Origin: Thiocapsa sp.
Lineage (GTDB): Bacteria; Pseudomonadota; Gammaproteobacteria; Chromatiales; Chromatiaceae
Reading direction: 5' to 3'
Length of the DNA stretch: 35,650 nucleotides
Assembly (NCBI RefSeq): GCF_022340925.1
Contig: NZ_JAJDNA010000051.1
Coordinates: 1-35,650 of the forward strand
The translations under genes and the position numbers were made by a program. Below are positions 24,740-32,954 of this stretch, one piece after another. Each line of letters starts with the position of its first letter. Position 1 is the stretch's first letter. The notes under the pieces were generated by a model, which was not told where the DNA came from, ran no database searches, and was given only the letters and a program-made list of their open reading frames with translations.

Positions 24740-25660
24740 ATGGCCTTACCGCAACCCAGTCGGCCTGCTGCAACCCAAGTCCTGAGCCGACTGGTCAATA
24801 TCGGAATTCCTTACCTTTGGCTCGGACTCTTCTTCCTGCTGCCTTTCGTGATCGTCCTGCAGATCAGCCTCGCCGAGCCGGCGCTCGCGCAGCCGCCCTA
24901 CACGCCGCTGTGGCAATGGATCGAGGACGGGCTTCTGCAGATCCAGCTCAACCTGCAGAACTTCCTGCTGGTCGGAGAAGACTCCCTCTATTTGAGCGCT
25001 TTCCTCAACTCGCTCCAGGTCGCGCTGATCTCGACCCTGCTCTGCCTGCTCCTGGGATACCCGATGGCCTATGCCATCGCGACAGCACCGGAACGTCTTC
25101 GGGTGGTCCTGTTGATGCTGATCATCCTGCCCTTCTGGACCTCTTTCCTCATCCGCGTCTATGCCTGGATCGGAATCCTCAAGTCGAACGGACTGTTGAA
25201 CGACTTCCTGATATGGCTGGGCCTGATCGATTCGCCGCTGACGATTCTTCATACCCAGACGGCCGTCTATATCGGCGTCGTCTATTCCTATCTGCCCTTC
25301 ATGATCCTGCCGCTGTACGCGAATCTGACGCGCCTCGACCATGGCTTGCTCGAGGCGGCCGCGGACCTCGGGTGCCGCCCCTTTTGCGGCTTCATGCGGG
25401 TCACATTGCCGCTTTCCATGGCCGGCATCGTCGCCGGCAGCATGTTGGTCTTCATCCCGGTGGTAGGCGAGTTCGTGATCCCCGATCTTCTCGGCGGACC
25501 CCAGAGCCTCATGGTTGGCAAGCTCCTGTGGACCGAGTTCTTCTCAAACAAAGACTGGCCGCTCGCCTCCGCGCTGGCGATCGTGATGCTGGCCTTGCTC
25601 GTCATTCCGTTCGTGATGATGCAACGCTGGCAGCAGCGGATGGAGGGCGGCCGTCCATGA
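24740..25660 (+). CDS. potH: polyamine ABC transporter permease PotH
   Basis: 306 residues with six predicted membrane helices. Helix one (YLWLGLFFLLPFVIVLQISLAE) and the stretch LLCLLLGYPMAYAIATAP are typical of the family. The EAA loop that contacts the ATPase is LLEAAADLGCRPFCGFMRVTLPLSMAGI, with the conserved Gly. ATG 24740 gives the correct N terminus; a longer plus-strand frame overlapping from 24667 belongs to the potI reading frame and is not real there. Its stop overlaps the potI start (ATGA), so the two permease halves are translationally coupled. Confidence 0.92.
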   Translation: MALPQPSRPAATQVLSRLVNIGIPYLWLGLFFLLPFVIVLQISLAEPALAQPPYTPLWQWIEDGLLQIQLNLQNFLLVGEDSLYLSAFLNSLQVALISTLLCLLLGYPMAYAIATAPERLRVVLLMLIILPFWTSFLIRVYAWIGILKSNGLLNDFLIWLGLIDSPLTILHTQTAVYIGVVYSYLPFMILPLYANLTRLDHGLLEAAADLGCRPFCGFMRVTLPLSMAGIVAGSMLVFIPVVGEFVIPDLLGGPQSLMVGKLLWTEFFSNKDWPLASALAIVMLALLVIPFVMMQRWQQRMEGGRP

Positions 25661-26451
25661 AGCGACGTCGCTGGCCGCTCCTCGGCATGCTTGTCTTCGG
25701 GTATGCCTTTTTGTACGTGCCGATCGTCCTGTTGATCGTCTATTCCTTCAACGAATCGCGTCTGGTCACCGTCTGGAGTGGTTTCTCGACTCGCTGGTAC
25801 GCGGAGCTCCTCAGGAATCAGCAGCTGCTTGATGCCGCTTGGCTCAGCGTGCGCATCGCCGCCACCAACGCAACCCTGGCGGTGGTCTTGGGCACATTGG
25901 CCGCGAACGCCTTGGTACGGCATCCCCGTTTCCGCGGACGCGCTGGTTTCGAGCTGCTGCTGACCGCACCCCTGGTGATGCCGGATGTCATCATCGGACT
26001 CTCCCTGCTGCTGCTCTTTGTGGCAATGCAGCAAGGGATCGGCTGGCCCGCGGGTCGCGGCTTCACCACCATCACGATCGCCCACATTACGTTCAGCATG
26101 GCCTACGTGGCCGTGGTCGTCCGCGCGCGGCTGTCGCAACTGGACCGTTCGCTCGAGGAGGCGGCGATGGATCTGGGTGCTCGACCGCTCGGTGTCTATC
26201 GCATGATCACACTTCCTCTGATCGCGCCGGCTTTGCTTTCGGGCTGGCTCCTGGCGTTCACGCTGTCGCTCGACGATCTGGTCATCGCGAGCTTCGTGGC
26301 CGGGCCCGGCTCGACGACGCTCCCCATGGTCATCTACTCCAGCGTCCGCATGGGCGTCTCACCTCAGATCAATGCCCTCGCAACCCTCATCGTCCTGCTC
26401 GTCGCGTTGGCCGTCATCGTTGCCGGACTCTCGATGCGTCAGCGTCGTTGA
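25657..26451 (+). CDS. potI: polyamine ABC transporter permease PotI
   Basis: 264 residues from ATG 25657, which shares ATGA with the potH stop. Six membrane helices; the N terminus reads MKRRRWPLLGMLVFGYAFLY and continues PIVLLIVYSFNESRL, a hallmark of PotC/PotI. The EAA loop is LEEAAMDLGARPLGVYRMITLP. LSLDDLVIASFVAGPGSTTLPM near the C terminus is also typical. It pairs with PotH to make the inner-membrane channel. The open frame continues far upstream but without family similarity. The gene ends the pot operon, facing lptF tail to tail. Confidence 0.92.
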   Translation: MKRRRWPLLGMLVFGYAFLYVPIVLLIVYSFNESRLVTVWSGFSTRWYAELLRNQQLLDAAWLSVRIAATNATLAVVLGTLAANALVRHPRFRGRAGFELLLTAPLVMPDVIIGLSLLLLFVAMQQGIGWPAGRGFTTITIAHITFSMAYVAVVVRARLSQLDRSLEEAAMDLGARPLGVYRMITLPLIAPALLSGWLLAFTLSLDDLVIASFVAGPGSTTLPMVIYSSVRMGVSPQINALATLIVLLVALAVIVAGLSMRQRR

Positions 26452-26502
26452 GGTCGATGTCGTCCGAGTCGGACTGCATTTGAACGGACCCGCACTGGCA
26501 GG

Positions 26503-26523
26503 GCTCTCACCATGAGGGAGCCG
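26503..26523 (+). terminator. possible terminator between potI and lptF
   Basis: GGCTCTC at 26503-26509 and GGGAGCC at 26517-26523 form a 7-bp stem (one G-U pair) with a 7-base loop, followed by GTTTGTC. It lies 50 bp after the potI stop in a convergent gap, where a terminator is expected. The T-run is poor. Confidence 0.35.
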
Positions 26524-26596
26524 TTTGTCGGGCGATCCGGCGCACCCGATCCACCGAGGTCTGGTTGCAGTGCATCGAGCGCCGACGCTTCGAGGG

Positions 26597-27748
26597 TCAT
26601 CGCGGCGGGGCCGCAACGCGCTTTGGCCGGCGCCCGAGCCAGCCGGCATGGACATCCCTGAGACGCCCGATCAGCCGCTTGAGCCAGAGGCTGTCCGGGA
26701 GCAACATCAAATAGACCACCGCGAGGATCAGCAGCTGATACCAGAGGCTGGTCAGCCAGAGGGGGGTCACTCCGGCAGCCAGCCAACTCTCGGCGAGCCG
26801 CTGCAGATTGAAGAAGCTGAAATAGGCCAGAAAGGCCAGAAACAGCCGGGCCGGAGTCCGCTGGCGAGGGGAGAGCGCAATCAGTGGCATGGCGACGATG
26901 GTGAAGATGATGACCGCGAGGGGCGGCGACAAACGATGCTCGAGCTCGGCGCGGTCGGTCAGTTCCGCCGATGCAATGAGGTGGGATGTCGGAGTCGTCG
27001 AGCGCTTCCCAATCGCACCTGGTGCCGCAGCCGACGAGCGAATGCGAATCTGATACTCGTCGAAGTCACCGACCATGAATTCCCCGCCACCCGGTTTCCC
27101 GTCGAAGCGGTGGCCGCTGCTAAGGGTCACGATGTGGTCACCAGTACCCTCCTCGATGCGGTGTCGACCTCCCTTGCTGACGACCAAGCGCTCGAGATCG
27201 TCACGGCGATCCAGGATAAAGACATCGCCAAGGGACTGATGACGGTCCATCTCCCCGATGTAGAGAATCAGCTCTCCACGCTCTTCGAGATAGAAGCGCC
27301 CGGCCTGAAGGCCCGCGATCTGCGCCGCTTGATCCTTCTGCTGCATGCGGATCTGATGAATACCGGTCGCCGCCCAGGGCTGAAGGAACAGCGAGATCCA
27401 CCCGGTGATGAGTGCAACCGGGACGGCAAGCAGAAGGAGCGCGCGAAGATGTCGCGCAGGGCCGATGCCGCAGGCGCTCATCGCGATCAACTCGCTGTCC
27501 CGCGAGAATCGGCTCAAGGTGACCAGCAAGCCGAGGAAAAAGGCCGGTGGCAGCAGAGTCGGCAGATCGCGCACGATCTGGTAGGCCAGGAAGTTGAGCA
27601 CCAGATGCACTCTGAGCGCCCCCACGTTGACCTCTTCCAGTGTGCGCAGAAACAGCATGCTCGCGACGATCAGCAAGAGGATCGCGACGATCGCAGAAAA
27701 CACCTTGGCTGTCTCGGTGAGCAAATAGCGATCGACGATTGCGGGCAT
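26597..27748 (-). CDS. lptF: LPS export ABC transporter permease LptF
   Basis: 383 residues from ATG 27748 (MPAIVDRYLLTETAKVFSAI); another ATG four codons upstream is possible. The pattern fits the LptF/LptG family: membrane helices at about 12-32, 50-75 and 95-120, a periplasmic beta-jellyroll-like middle (about 125-265), and three C-terminal helices (about 270-365). The motifs FFLGLLVTLSRFSRDSELIAMSACGIG and ELEHRLSPPLAVIIFTIVAMPL are diagnostic. With LptB and LptG it extracts lipopolysaccharide from the inner membrane. lptG normally follows lptF directly, but here lptF is followed by a convergent potI, so lptG must be elsewhere. Confidence 0.9.
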   Translation of the reverse strand: MPAIVDRYLLTETAKVFSAIVAILLLIVASMLFLRTLEEVNVGALRVHLVLNFLAYQIVRDLPTLLPPAFFLGLLVTLSRFSRDSELIAMSACGIGPARHLRALLLLAVPVALITGWISLFLQPWAATGIHQIRMQQKDQAAQIAGLQAGRFYLEERGELILYIGEMDRHQSLGDVFILDRRDDLERLVVSKGGRHRIEEGTGDHIVTLSSGHRFDGKPGGGEFMVGDFDEYQIRIRSSAAAPGAIGKRSTTPTSHLIASAELTDRAELEHRLSPPLAVIIFTIVAMPLIALSPRQRTPARLFLAFLAYFSFFNLQRLAESWLAAGVTPLWLTSLWYQLLILAVVYLMLLPDSLWLKRLIGRLRDVHAGWLGRRPKRVAAPPR

Positions 27749-27957
27749 GGTCCATCCCATTGAAGGCTGTAACACCACCACGGCTCCTGAGCATCCTCGG
27801 CCAGCTGCGCCGTTCGCGTCGGTGCCGGACACACTCGACGCAAGGCGCCTAAAAGCCGGGCCGTGGGACCGTCACCGAGGTGCCATCAAAAGCTCATAAA
27901 AGGATCATCCACAGGGAACATACTAAGGTGCCTCGCCGCTGGATAGGTCAGCTTCCG

Positions 27958-28194
27958 ATGGAAAAATTCGCCGACGTGCTGGATCTCGCACAAGCCCATG
28001 TGGAACGTGAAACCGAGCTCCGAATCGCCGCGATCCAGAGGCATGCCAACAGCGGATTCGGCAGCAGCCGTTGTAGCGACTGCGGCGAACCGATACCGAC
28101 GCGCCGCCGGAAGCACGTGCCGAACGCCAAACGTTGCGCCGCTTGTCAGGCCGCGGAAGAGCTCCGGCACGCACCAATACCGCGGCGCGCCTGA
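27958..28194 (+). CDS. TraR/DksA-family C4 zinc-finger protein
   Basis: 78 residues from ATG 27958, preceded by GGATAGGT; the frame extends 26 codons further upstream, and an inner start gives the size of TraR. A helical N terminus (EKFADVLDLAQAHVERETELRIAA) leads to the C4 zinc finger SRCSDCGEPIPTRRRKHVPNAKRCAACQAAEE, with cysteines in the CxxC...CxxC arrangement. Such proteins bind in the RNA polymerase secondary channel; the short ones are typical of plasmids and phages but also exist as chromosomal copies. It is divergent from lptF and ends 15 bp before the convergent pepN. No phage genes accompany it. Confidence 0.8.
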   Translation: MEKFADVLDLAQAHVERETELRIAAIQRHANSGFGSSRCSDCGEPIPTRRRKHVPNAKRCAACQAAEELRHAPIPRRA

Positions 28195-28209
28195 GGGATC
28201 GACAGGCGC

Positions 28210-30870
28210 CTAGGAAACCTTCTCCGGCCCAGCCTCTCCGCAGGCCTTCGAGGCCACTTCGAAGACGTCGCTCGAGAGCTCATCCGTCCTCAGGATGCGC
28301 CCGAGCTCGGCAAGCATCATCGCCTGGCGGCCTTCGTCATACCGCCGCCAACGGATCAGTGGCTGCATGAGGCGCGCGGCGATCTGCGGATTGAGCGGAT
28401 CCAACTCCAGGATCCGGTCGGCCAGGAACCGATACCCACTCCCGTCCGCGGCGTGGAAATGAAAAGGATTACCGTTGCAGAAGGCGCCGATCAGACTGCG
28501 GACCCGGTTGGGGCTCCTCAGCGAGAAATCCGGATGCTCCATCAGTCGGAGGACCATCCCCAAGGTTCCGGGCCGAATGCTAGTCGCCTGCACGCTGAAC
28601 CACTTGTCGATGACCAGCGGCTCAGTCGACCAGTTCCGATAGAAGGCGTCCAGCGCGGACCGGCCGTCGCGCCCGCCATGCTCGACGAGCAGTCGCAGAG
28701 CACCCATCACATCGGTCATATTGGCCCCGGCCGCGAACTGCGATCGACAGAGAGCGAGCGCCTTCTTGTCCCCACTGGCCATGAGGTAGCTCAAGGCGAG
28801 GTTCTTCAAGGCCCGCCTTCCGATCGCGTCCTGCATCGGCTCATTGGTGACGGAGTTGTGATTGGATAAATAGACGTCGAACAGATCCGCACGCAGCGCC
28901 TCCCCCAGGTGACGCCTCAGGCGCTCACGGGCGTGATGGATTCCCTCCACGTCGACCACCTCCATCTGATCCCCGAGGTAAGACTCCGATGGCAATGACA
29001 AGACCTCTGCGATCAGCGCCGCGTTGCCCCCGGTCTCTGCCAGGGTCTCTCGTATCACGTCGACGAAATGCGTTGGAATCGACCGATCCCGGTCCCCCGC
29101 CATGGTCAACACAAGTCGCTGCATCAGGTTCTGCGCGGCATCCCACCTGATGAAACCGTCCGTGTCATGACGCAGCAGGAACAGCAGCTCCTGGTCGCTG
29201 TAGTCGAAGTGCAATTTCACCGGCGCCGAAAACCCGCGCAGCAGCGACGGGATTGGGCGTTCAGGGACATCGACGAAGCGAAAGCCCTGCTCCCAGTCAC
29301 GTAGCTCCAGGATCCCGGTTCCGGGTCCCCACCCGACCGGGTCGTCCTCGAGTCGCAGGGCCAGCTCCGCCCCTCGCGAATCGAGCAGACCGATCGTCAG
29401 CGGCAGATGCAGGGGTTGCTTACGAGCCTCGTCGGGTGTCGCTGGGATCCGCTGCCTGACCACGAGGGTGTAGGTCGCGCGCTCGGGATCATACTCGCCC
29501 TCGACTTCCAGGGTCGGCGTTCCCGCCTGTGTGTACCAGCGGCGGAACTGAGCCAGATCGCGCCCGCTGACGTCCTCCATACACCGGACGAAGTCGTCGG
29601 TGGTCACCGCTTGACCGTCATGGCGTGCGAAGTACAGGTCTGTGGCTTGCCGGAACAGATCGGGCCCCAGCAGCTTTGCTAGCATCCGGACCAGCTCGGC
29701 CCCTTTGTTGTAGACGGTGGCCGTGTAAAAGTTGTTGATCTCGATATAGGAATCCGGCCGCACTGGATGGGCCAAAGGCCCGGCGTCCTCCGGGAACTGA
29801 TGCGCACGCAGCAGACGCACATCGTGAATTCGTTTGACCTCGCTCGATCCGACATCCGCGGAGAACTCTTGGTCCCGGTAGACCGTGAATCCCTCTTTCA
29901 GGCTGAGCTGAAACCAGTCTCGGCAGGTGACACGATTTCCGGTCCAGTTGTGAAAGTACTCATGCGCGATGACGCCCTCGATCCCCGCGAAATCGTCGTC
30001 TGTGGCCGTGTCCGGGCGCGCCAGGATGAACTTGTCGTTGAAGACATTGAGCCCCTTGTTCTCCATGGCGCCCATATTGAAATGGCTGACGGCGACGATC
30101 ATGAAAACATCCAGATCGTATTCTCGACCGAAGCGCTCCTCGTCCCAACGCATCGCCTGCTTCAGCGCACGCATCGCATGCTCACACTTGTCCAGGTTGT
30201 GCGGCTCGACATAGATCTGAAGTGCGACCCGTCGCCCCGACCTGGTTGTGAAGAGATCCTCCACGACCGACAGATCGCCCGCGATCAGGGCAAAGAGATA
30301 ACTTGGCTTCGGGAAAGGGTCCTCCCAGCTCACCAGATGCCGGCCATCTGCGAGATCGCGCGCTTCGATCCGATTGCCGTTGGACAGCAGCACTGGAAAG
30401 CGCTCCCGATCCGCAATCAATGTGGCGCGATAGCGCGCCATCACATCCGGGCGGTCGAGGAAATAGGTGATGCGGCGGAAACCCTCGGCCTCACATTGGG
30501 TACAGAGCATCTGGCCCGACTGGTAGAGTCCTTCCAACGCGGTATTGAGCGTGGGGTGGAGATGCACACGCGTGTCGAGCCGGAATCGGTCGGGCACTCT
30601 TCGGAGCAGCAGGGAATCGGGGTCGACACGATACTCCGATGGAGCCAGTGCATGGCCGTCGATCTCCACTCGCTCCAGCTCCAATTGCTCGCCATCGAGT
30701 CTGAGGGTGCCGTCGCCCCGCGTCGCAGCCGGGTTTCGACGCAACCGGAGCGTGGCCTCCACCCGCGTGAGATCCGGGTCCAGCTCGAACCGGAGGTCCA
30801 CATGATCGATCATGAACTCGGGCGGGCGATAGTCTTTGAGATAGATCGGGTGGGGAGTGTCGCGATACAT
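28210..30870 (-). CDS. pepN: aminopeptidase N (alanyl aminopeptidase, M1 family)
   Basis: 886 residues, close to the family length of about 870. It removes N-terminal residues from peptides in the cytoplasm. The exopeptidase motif GAMENKGLN is at about 266-274, and the zinc site is His303-Glu304-x-x-His307 (HEYFHNWTGNRV) with Glu326 (LKEGFTV) as third ligand. Other family blocks are MYRDTPHPIYLKDY at the start, CEAEGFRRITYFLDRPDVMARY and RWYTQAGTP. The C-terminal helical region (about 540-886) matches the E. coli form. The start ATG at 30870 opens directly with the family N terminus. Confidence 0.96.
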   Translation of the reverse strand: MYRDTPHPIYLKDYRPPEFMIDHVDLRFELDPDLTRVEATLRLRRNPAATRGDGTLRLDGEQLELERVEIDGHALAPSEYRVDPDSLLLRRVPDRFRLDTRVHLHPTLNTALEGLYQSGQMLCTQCEAEGFRRITYFLDRPDVMARYRATLIADRERFPVLLSNGNRIEARDLADGRHLVSWEDPFPKPSYLFALIAGDLSVVEDLFTTRSGRRVALQIYVEPHNLDKCEHAMRALKQAMRWDEERFGREYDLDVFMIVAVSHFNMGAMENKGLNVFNDKFILARPDTATDDDFAGIEGVIAHEYFHNWTGNRVTCRDWFQLSLKEGFTVYRDQEFSADVGSSEVKRIHDVRLLRAHQFPEDAGPLAHPVRPDSYIEINNFYTATVYNKGAELVRMLAKLLGPDLFRQATDLYFARHDGQAVTTDDFVRCMEDVSGRDLAQFRRWYTQAGTPTLEVEGEYDPERATYTLVVRQRIPATPDEARKQPLHLPLTIGLLDSRGAELALRLEDDPVGWGPGTGILELRDWEQGFRFVDVPERPIPSLLRGFSAPVKLHFDYSDQELLFLLRHDTDGFIRWDAAQNLMQRLVLTMAGDRDRSIPTHFVDVIRETLAETGGNAALIAEVLSLPSESYLGDQMEVVDVEGIHHARERLRRHLGEALRADLFDVYLSNHNSVTNEPMQDAIGRRALKNLALSYLMASGDKKALALCRSQFAAGANMTDVMGALRLLVEHGGRDGRSALDAFYRNWSTEPLVIDKWFSVQATSIRPGTLGMVLRLMEHPDFSLRSPNRVRSLIGAFCNGNPFHFHAADGSGYRFLADRILELDPLNPQIAARLMQPLIRWRRYDEGRQAMMLAELGRILRTDELSSDVFEVASKACGEAGPEKVS

Positions 30871-31203
30871 GATGATCCTGGGGTCGGGTCGATGTCCGGG
30901 TCAGGGCAAGTCGGCGGCTTCTCCTGCCTCCAATATCGGTGGTTCGGCCTAGGCGGCGCGGTTTCAAGTGCGGGTTGACGACCGGTAGCCGAGACGGCGA
31001 AGCTTTGCCATCATCTACAAACGGTCATTGAACGTCCATCGCCCGCGCGGGCCAGCGTTGAATCGAGCGAAGGTGGGGTTTGCTCGCGTGCCCAGAGGAC
31101 GTTCCGAGTCAGACGAAGGCCGCCCGGCGGGTCGAGGTGGCGTCCTACGCCAGTCAGCGACCTGGCCGCCCCGGCAAGGACGCACCGGACAAAGAAGGTT
31201 CCA
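30871..31203. other. 333-bp divergent intergenic region (pepN / grx)
   Basis: Should contain the promoters of pepN and the grx-hslR operon. TTGACG occurs near 30975 on the plus strand but without a matching -10. No gene, repeat or RNA is recognised; short frames here are Arg/Gly/Pro-rich and shadow-like. Confidence 0.4.
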
Positions 31204-31470
31204 ATGCCTCATGTGACGATATACACAACCATGATCTGTCCGTACTGCTCACGGGCACGCCACCTGCTCCAGCGCAAGGGCGTCGTCTTCGAGGAGATTG
31301 CCGTCGATCATGACCGCGAGCAGATGGCGGTGATGCGTCGGCGCAGCCGACGACACACCGTGCCTCAAATCTTCATCGACGATCTCCATGTTGGCGGTTA
31401 CGACGACCTCGCGATGCTCGATGCCCGCGGCGAGTTGGACCGACTCCTAGGCTCGACCGATGCCGGGTGA
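31204..31470 (+). CDS. grxC: glutaredoxin 3 (GrxC type)
   Basis: 88 residues, normal for class I dithiol glutaredoxins. The N terminus PHVTIYTTMICPYCSRARHLL carries the active site C12-P-Y-C15. TVPQIFIDDLHVGGYDDLAML gives the cis-proline (TVPQ) and the GGYDD glutathione-binding loop. It reduces disulfides and deglutathionylates proteins in the cytoplasm at the cost of glutathione. ATG at 31204 follows AGAAGG. Its last codons overlap the hslR start by 11 bases, so the two are probably translated together. Confidence 0.95.
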   Translation: MPHVTIYTTMICPYCSRARHLLQRKGVVFEEIAVDHDREQMAVMRRRSRRHTVPQIFIDDLHVGGYDDLAMLDARGELDRLLGSTDAG

Positions 31471-31873
31471 GGCCGCGACGCATGAATCGATCCGGTTGGA
31501 CAAGTGGCTCTGGGCCGCACGTTTCTTCAGGACACGGCAGCTGGCAGTCGAGGCGATCAGCGGAGGCAAGGTCCAGGTCAACGGCCACCGCGCCAAGCCG
31601 GGTCGAGCGATCGGACCAGGCGCGCGCATCCTGATTCGCAAGGGCGGCCTGACCTGGGAAGTCGAGGTCATCGCGCTGACCAAGCAGCGACGGTCGCCTA
31701 GCGATGCGGCATTGCTCTACCTGGAGGACGAAGCGAGCCGCGTCAGACGCCGGGAGCTCGTCCGCGAGCGCCGCGAAACCGGCGCGGAAACGGTCGAACA
31801 TGCGGGGCGGCCAACCAAGCGAGATCGCCGCTTGATCCAGCGCTTCAAGAGCCACAGCGAACCCGGGAGCTGA
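31460..31873 (+). CDS. hslR: heat shock protein 15 (Hsp15), S4-domain RNA-binding protein
   Basis: 137 residues, matching E. coli Hsp15 (133). The S4 domain spans about 10-70: IRLDKWLWAARFFRTRQLAVEAISGGKVQVNGHRAKPGRAI. A charged, basic C-terminal tail follows (RRRELVRERRE, then GRPTKRDRRLIQRF), also typical. Hsp15 binds 50S subunits carrying stranded nascent chains and helps recycle them after heat shock. It overlaps grxC and is followed seven bases later by an unknown cysteine-rich gene. A heat-shock promoter was not identified by eye. Confidence 0.93.
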   Translation: MPGEAATHESIRLDKWLWAARFFRTRQLAVEAISGGKVQVNGHRAKPGRAIGPGARILIRKGGLTWEVEVIALTKQRRSPSDAALLYLEDEASRVRRRELVRERRETGAETVEHAGRPTKRDRRLIQRFKSHSEPGS

Positions 31874-31880
31874 CAGCCGC

Positions 31881-32336
31881 TTGGACAACGACGCCTTTCG
31901 CCGGACCTATCGGGAGATCAACGAACGTTATTGCGCCTATGAGAAAGGCATACTGACCAACCACTGTGGTTGCTCTCAGGCGAAGAAGTTCTGCATCGCG
32001 GAACGCGAGGGCGTGCACTGCACCTCCGACGAAGCGCAGCAGACCTGCATCGTCCTGCTGGACCTTCTCGGCCAGCAGGCAAGATTCGCGCTGAAGGCCC
32101 ACAGCCCGGGGAGCGCGCTGCCGCATACCAAGGCGATGCGGTTACAGGTGGGCGGTCTGCGCGGCATCGCCGCCGCGCTAGACCCGGATGCCCCGGTTCC
32201 CGACTATGTTCAAGATGTGCACGCCACACTCCTAGCCGCTATCGCCCGATTCGGCGGTCTACAGAACCTCCCTTTCTCACGCGTCATCCGGGAGATCGCG
32301 GCCTATGCGCCGCGCCGGCGTCGGCGTCGCCCTTGA
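31881..32336 (+). CDS. cysteine-rich protein of unknown function in the grxC-hslR operon
   Basis: 151 residues from TTG 31881 (MDNDAFRRTYREINERYC), seven bases after hslR with GGGAGC upstream; no better start is in frame. The N-terminal half has six cysteines at 18, 29, 31, 38, 47 and 56 (HCGCSQAKKFC, then VHCTSDEAQQTC), suggesting a metal or Fe-S site or redox-active thiols. The second half contains HTKAMRLQVGGLRGIAAAL and ends in a run of arginines. No signal peptide or membrane helix is seen. I do not recognise the family. The last 34 bases overlap the end of the L,D-transpeptidase gene on the opposite strand. Confidence 0.75.
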   Translation: MDNDAFRRTYREINERYCAYEKGILTNHCGCSQAKKFCIAEREGVHCTSDEAQQTCIVLLDLLGQQARFALKAHSPGSALPHTKAMRLQVGGLRGIAAALDPDAPVPDYVQDVHATLLAAIARFGGLQNLPFSRVIREIAAYAPRRRRRRP

Positions 32337-32821
32337 ATCAGCATCACCGGCGTTCCGAGCGGTGTCCGGTCGAACAGCTCGATCAGCTCGCGGCTGTGCA
32401 TGCGAATGCAGCCGTGGGACCTGGGGATACCCATCGGCTCGCTATCCGGGCAGCCATGGATATAAATGAAACGGCGCAGCGTATCCAGGCGGCCGCCCCG
32501 GTTGCGACCCGGCTCGCAACCCGTAAGCCATAGGATCCGGGTCAAGATCCAGTCGCGGCCGGGACACGCGGCCGCGAGCGCGGCATCATAGATCTCCCCC
32601 GTCGGCCGGCGACCGCGAAAGACCGTGCCCGGGGGACAACCTTCGCCGATGCGCATGCGAACCCGGTGCAGTCCGCGTGGGGTGCAGCCGCTGCCGTGGC
32701 ATTCACCGACCCCATTCAGCGCGGTCGAGACAGGATAGACGGCCAGGCGCTCCGCGCCTTCACACAGACTGAGGGTCTGTCGGTCGATATCGATCAGGAT
32801 GTGTCTCTTGTGGGACCACAT
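32303..32821 (-). CDS. L,D-transpeptidase (YkuD family) without a signal peptide
   Basis: 172 residues from ATG 32821, preceded by GGGAAAGG at a good distance. The YkuD catalytic motif is complete: His122 (FIYIHGCPD), and SHGCIRM with His136, Gly137, the nucleophile Cys138 and Arg140. The N terminus (HILIDIDRQTLSLCEGAERLAVYPVSTALNGVGE) matches the first strands of the domain. YkuD enzymes usually form 3-3 cross-links in peptidoglycan or anchor lipoproteins and work outside the cytoplasm. Here the catalytic domain begins almost at residue 1, with no signal peptide or anchor. The C terminus is Arg-rich and overlaps the preceding convergent gene. Alternative substrates cannot be excluded. Confidence 0.85.
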   Translation of the reverse strand: MWSHKRHILIDIDRQTLSLCEGAERLAVYPVSTALNGVGECHGSGCTPRGLHRVRMRIGEGCPPGTVFRGRRPTGEIYDAALAAACPGRDWILTRILWLTGCEPGRNRGGRLDTLRRFIYIHGCPDSEPMGIPRSHGCIRMHSRELIELFDRTPLGTPVMLIQGRRRRRRGA

Positions 32822-32954
32822 GCGCCTTTCCCGGTGAGCCTATCAACCTCCGCTCCGACCGGACCAGCTTGCGGAATCAACCCGGGACTTGAACCGAGCG
32901 ATGCCGGGGATCGCATGCGATCGGAAACCCACAGCCGATTCAGCGCCTCGTCCA

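Noticed and set aside
24667..25656. N-terminal extension of the potI frame across potH
   Set aside because: The extra residues are Arg/Pro/Ala-rich without family similarity, and potI starts at the ATGA overlap.
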